Positions 63,845-64,000 of a stretch of 64,000 bases of DNA are shown one piece after another. How positions within the stretch are numbered: position 1 is the stretch's first letter; every line of letters begins with the position of its first letter. The stretch is from Streptomyces sp. NBC_01216. GTDB taxonomy: Bacteria; Actinomycetota; Actinomycetes; Streptomycetales; Streptomycetaceae. Location: contig NZ_CP108677.1 in NCBI RefSeq assembly GCF_035994945.1, positions 1,550,001 through 1,614,000 on the forward strand, given 5' to 3'. Under the pieces are notes generated by a model. That model worked only from the letters and a program-made list of their open reading frames with translations, was not told the origin of the DNA and did no database searches. The translations under genes were made by a program, and so were the position numbers.

Positions 63845-64000
63845 TCAGTTCCCGCCGGACGTGCCCGATGTGCACGCCGGATGAACTCTTCCGGTCCTCC
63901 GGAGGAACCGGTGCCGGAGCGCGGTCGCGAGGAGGCAGAGCAGGGCGGCGGCGCCGACCGCGCCGCCGAGCCGCAGCCCCGGCGGCCGGAAGGAGCAGCC
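63845..64000 (-). CDS. C-terminus of a membrane protein, cut by window edge
   Basis: 51 codons ending at TGA 63845. FRPPGLRLGGAVGAAALLCL is a last membrane helix preceded by a Pro-Pro-Gly pattern like the end of YfhO-type membrane proteins; the tail is TGRVHPACTSGTSGGN. The identification is tentative because only the end is visible. Same strand as the GT2 gene, about 90 nt upstream of it. Confidence 0.55.
   Translation of the reverse strand, partial: GCSFRPPGLRLGGAVGAAALLCLLATALRHRFLRRTGRVHPACTSGTSGGN

Overview
The window is high-GC (about 72%) actinobacterial DNA, almost certainly a Streptomyces chromosome. The diagnostic genes are sepH, the cutRS pair, a DUF6243 small protein, the DUF3093/DUF4193/DUF3710/DUF3159 core families, an actinobacterial Fe-S type ferrochelatase, GTG and TTG starts, and strong G/C preference at third codon positions. 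All calls were made by reading the sequence; no database search was run.

Positions 1-35,300 look accessory and partly decayed. They hold, in order: the N-terminal two thirds of a class III/IV lanthionine synthetase cut by the left edge; 1.5 kb of lower-GC DNA without a firm gene; an orphan sugar-binding lipoprotein; an arylsulfatase with its radical-SAM maturase; a small protein, a large LuxR-type regulator and a PAS-SpoIIE phosphatase; an oxidoreductase remnant; a metal-related block (PepSY protein, His-rich membrane proteins, Zn/Mn-type ABC transporter); an acyl-CoA ligase/CoA-transferase/acyl-CoA dehydrogenase set; a GH88-like hydrolase and a truncated MFS gene; and a sulfane-sulfur island at 27.1-34.3 kb. 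The island has a CstR-like repressor, two metallo-beta-lactamase/rhodanese proteins, two rhodaneses, thioredoxin, DUF302, an AhpD-like protein and a TauE exporter. Eight near-identical ATACCCC/GGGGTAT palindromes lie in its promoters. The segment ends in a broken AbiEii-type toxin gene and a fused IS3 transposase remnant.

Positions 35,394-64,000 resemble conserved Streptomyces core: RNA methyltransferase, APC permease, two TrkA proteins, DUF3159, an OB-fold protein, KdpE/KdpD (KdpD with an altered Walker A), an ABC-ATPase remnant, DUF3710, dUTPase, thioesterase, DUF3093, DUF4193, CutS/CutR, an inositol phosphatase-like protein, ferrochelatase, an MFS protein, an FAD lactone oxidase, SepH, a sulfurtransferase, a VOC protein and a polysialyltransferase-like/GT2 pair.

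Three cross-cutting patterns stand out. First is the eight-site CsoR/CstR-type operator set. Second is a perfect palindrome TCACCC-N5-GGGTGA found exactly three times, at the promoters of the sulfatase, its maturase and a 65-aa protein, which suggests an undescribed small regulon. Third is a dispersed hairpin repeat (core AGAGCCTGTCGG...CCGACAGGCTC) found within a few bases of stop codons at four loci.
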